A DNA stretch of 11,778 nt from Solirubrobacterales bacterium. GTDB taxonomy: Bacteria > Actinomycetota > Thermoleophilia > Solirubrobacterales > Solirubrobacteraceae. The stretch lies in the NCBI GenBank assembly GCA_003151895.1, contig PLYX01000104.1, forward strand, positions 6,611 to 18,388, read 5' to 3'. The position numbers were made by a program, and so were the translations under genes. Below are positions 11,548 to 11,778 of this stretch, one piece after another (within the stretch, counting starts at the first letter, position 1; each line of letters opens with the position of its first letter). The notes under the pieces are model-generated. The model was given only the letters and a program-made list of their open reading frames with translations, made no database searches and was not told where the DNA came from.

Positions 11548-11778
11548 GCAACGCAGACGAGGTGCCCGAGGGAGTCATTACCGTCTTTCTGGCCGATGAC
11601 AACCTCATCGTGCGCGAGGGCGTGCGCGCCCTCATCGATCGCCACAAGGACCTCAGCGTGGTGGGCGTCGCCGCCGACTTCGACGGCACCGTGAACGGGG
11701 CCACCGAGGCAGCTCCCCAGGTGCTGGTCACCGATATTCGCATGCCGCCCCAATTCCACCGCGAGGGCATCGACGCCG
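11544..11778 (+). CDS. Response regulator, receiver domain (3' end outside window)
   Basis: The first 78 residues of a two-component response regulator, probably NarL/LuxR type judging from the receiver style. After a ten-residue lead, I-T-V-F-L-A-D-D-N (acidic pair D18, D19) and R-E-G-V-R-A-L-I are followed by the phosphoacceptor in V-L-V-T-D-I-R-M-P-P (D64). The DNA-binding output domain would lie beyond the right edge. No Shine-Dalgarno precedes ATG 11544; a short upstream frame overlaps the start by four bases. The intergenic region is locally T-rich compared with the rest of the window. Its kinase partner is not in the window. Confidence 0.88.
   Translation, partial: MSNADEVPEGVITVFLADDNLIVREGVRALIDRHKDLSVVGVAADFDGTVNGATEAAPQVLVTDIRMPPQFHREGIDA

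Overview
This is a compact, strongly GC-rich chromosomal segment with short intergenic gaps, several GTG starts, and G or C favoured at third codon positions. The gene order RNase E/G - rplU - rpmA - obg - proB - proA - nadD - rsfS is the classic Actinomycetota (also Firmicutes-like) housekeeping arrangement. Together with the lipoprotein, response-regulator and MBL protein styles, it suggests a high-GC actinobacterium, most likely class Thermoleophilia (Solirubrobacterales). The phylum is well supported; the class is inferred from recalled family resemblance.

Layout. (1) 1-6563, plus strand: the 3' end of an RNase E/G gene with an extra barrel-like module and an Arg-rich tail, then ribosomal proteins L21 (with a long Lys-Pro-Ala repeat tail) and L27, the Obg ribosome-assembly GTPase, the first two proline biosynthesis enzymes (ProB, ProA), NadD for NAD synthesis and the ribosome silencing factor RsfS. 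Several junctions overlap or nearly touch. (2) 6606-8047, minus strand: a three-gene set of a thioredoxin-fold protein with a Cys-Pro-Ser-His site, a peroxiredoxin-like thioredoxin-fold protein with a Cys-Asn-His-Cys site, and a small lipoprotein of an uncharacterised type. (3) 8165-10254, plus strand: an alkylation-damage response operon, in which an Ada methyl-phosphotriester sensor / AraC regulator / AlkA glycosylase fusion overlaps an O6-methylguanine methyltransferase gene by four bases. (4) 10281-11411, minus strand: an MBL-fold hydrolase behind a short ORF that looks like the truncated N-terminal part of a larger protein. (5) 11544-end, plus strand: the N-terminal half of a response-regulator receiver domain, cut by the window edge and preceded by a possible 32-residue leader ORF that overlaps its start codon.

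The first block couples RNA processing, ribosome assembly and silencing, and basic metabolism. The rest is ordinary accessory content for DNA repair, thiol redox and signalling. I see no CRISPR array, mobile element, tRNA or rRNA, and no gene-free stretch over 300 bases. The less ordinary signals are RNA hairpins at ribosomal gene junctions, promoter-like hexamers placed directly before start codons (leaderless transcripts), an inverted repeat in the 3' end of ogt, and the uORF/palindrome arrangement before the response regulator. Nothing clearly amounts to a wholly new system.
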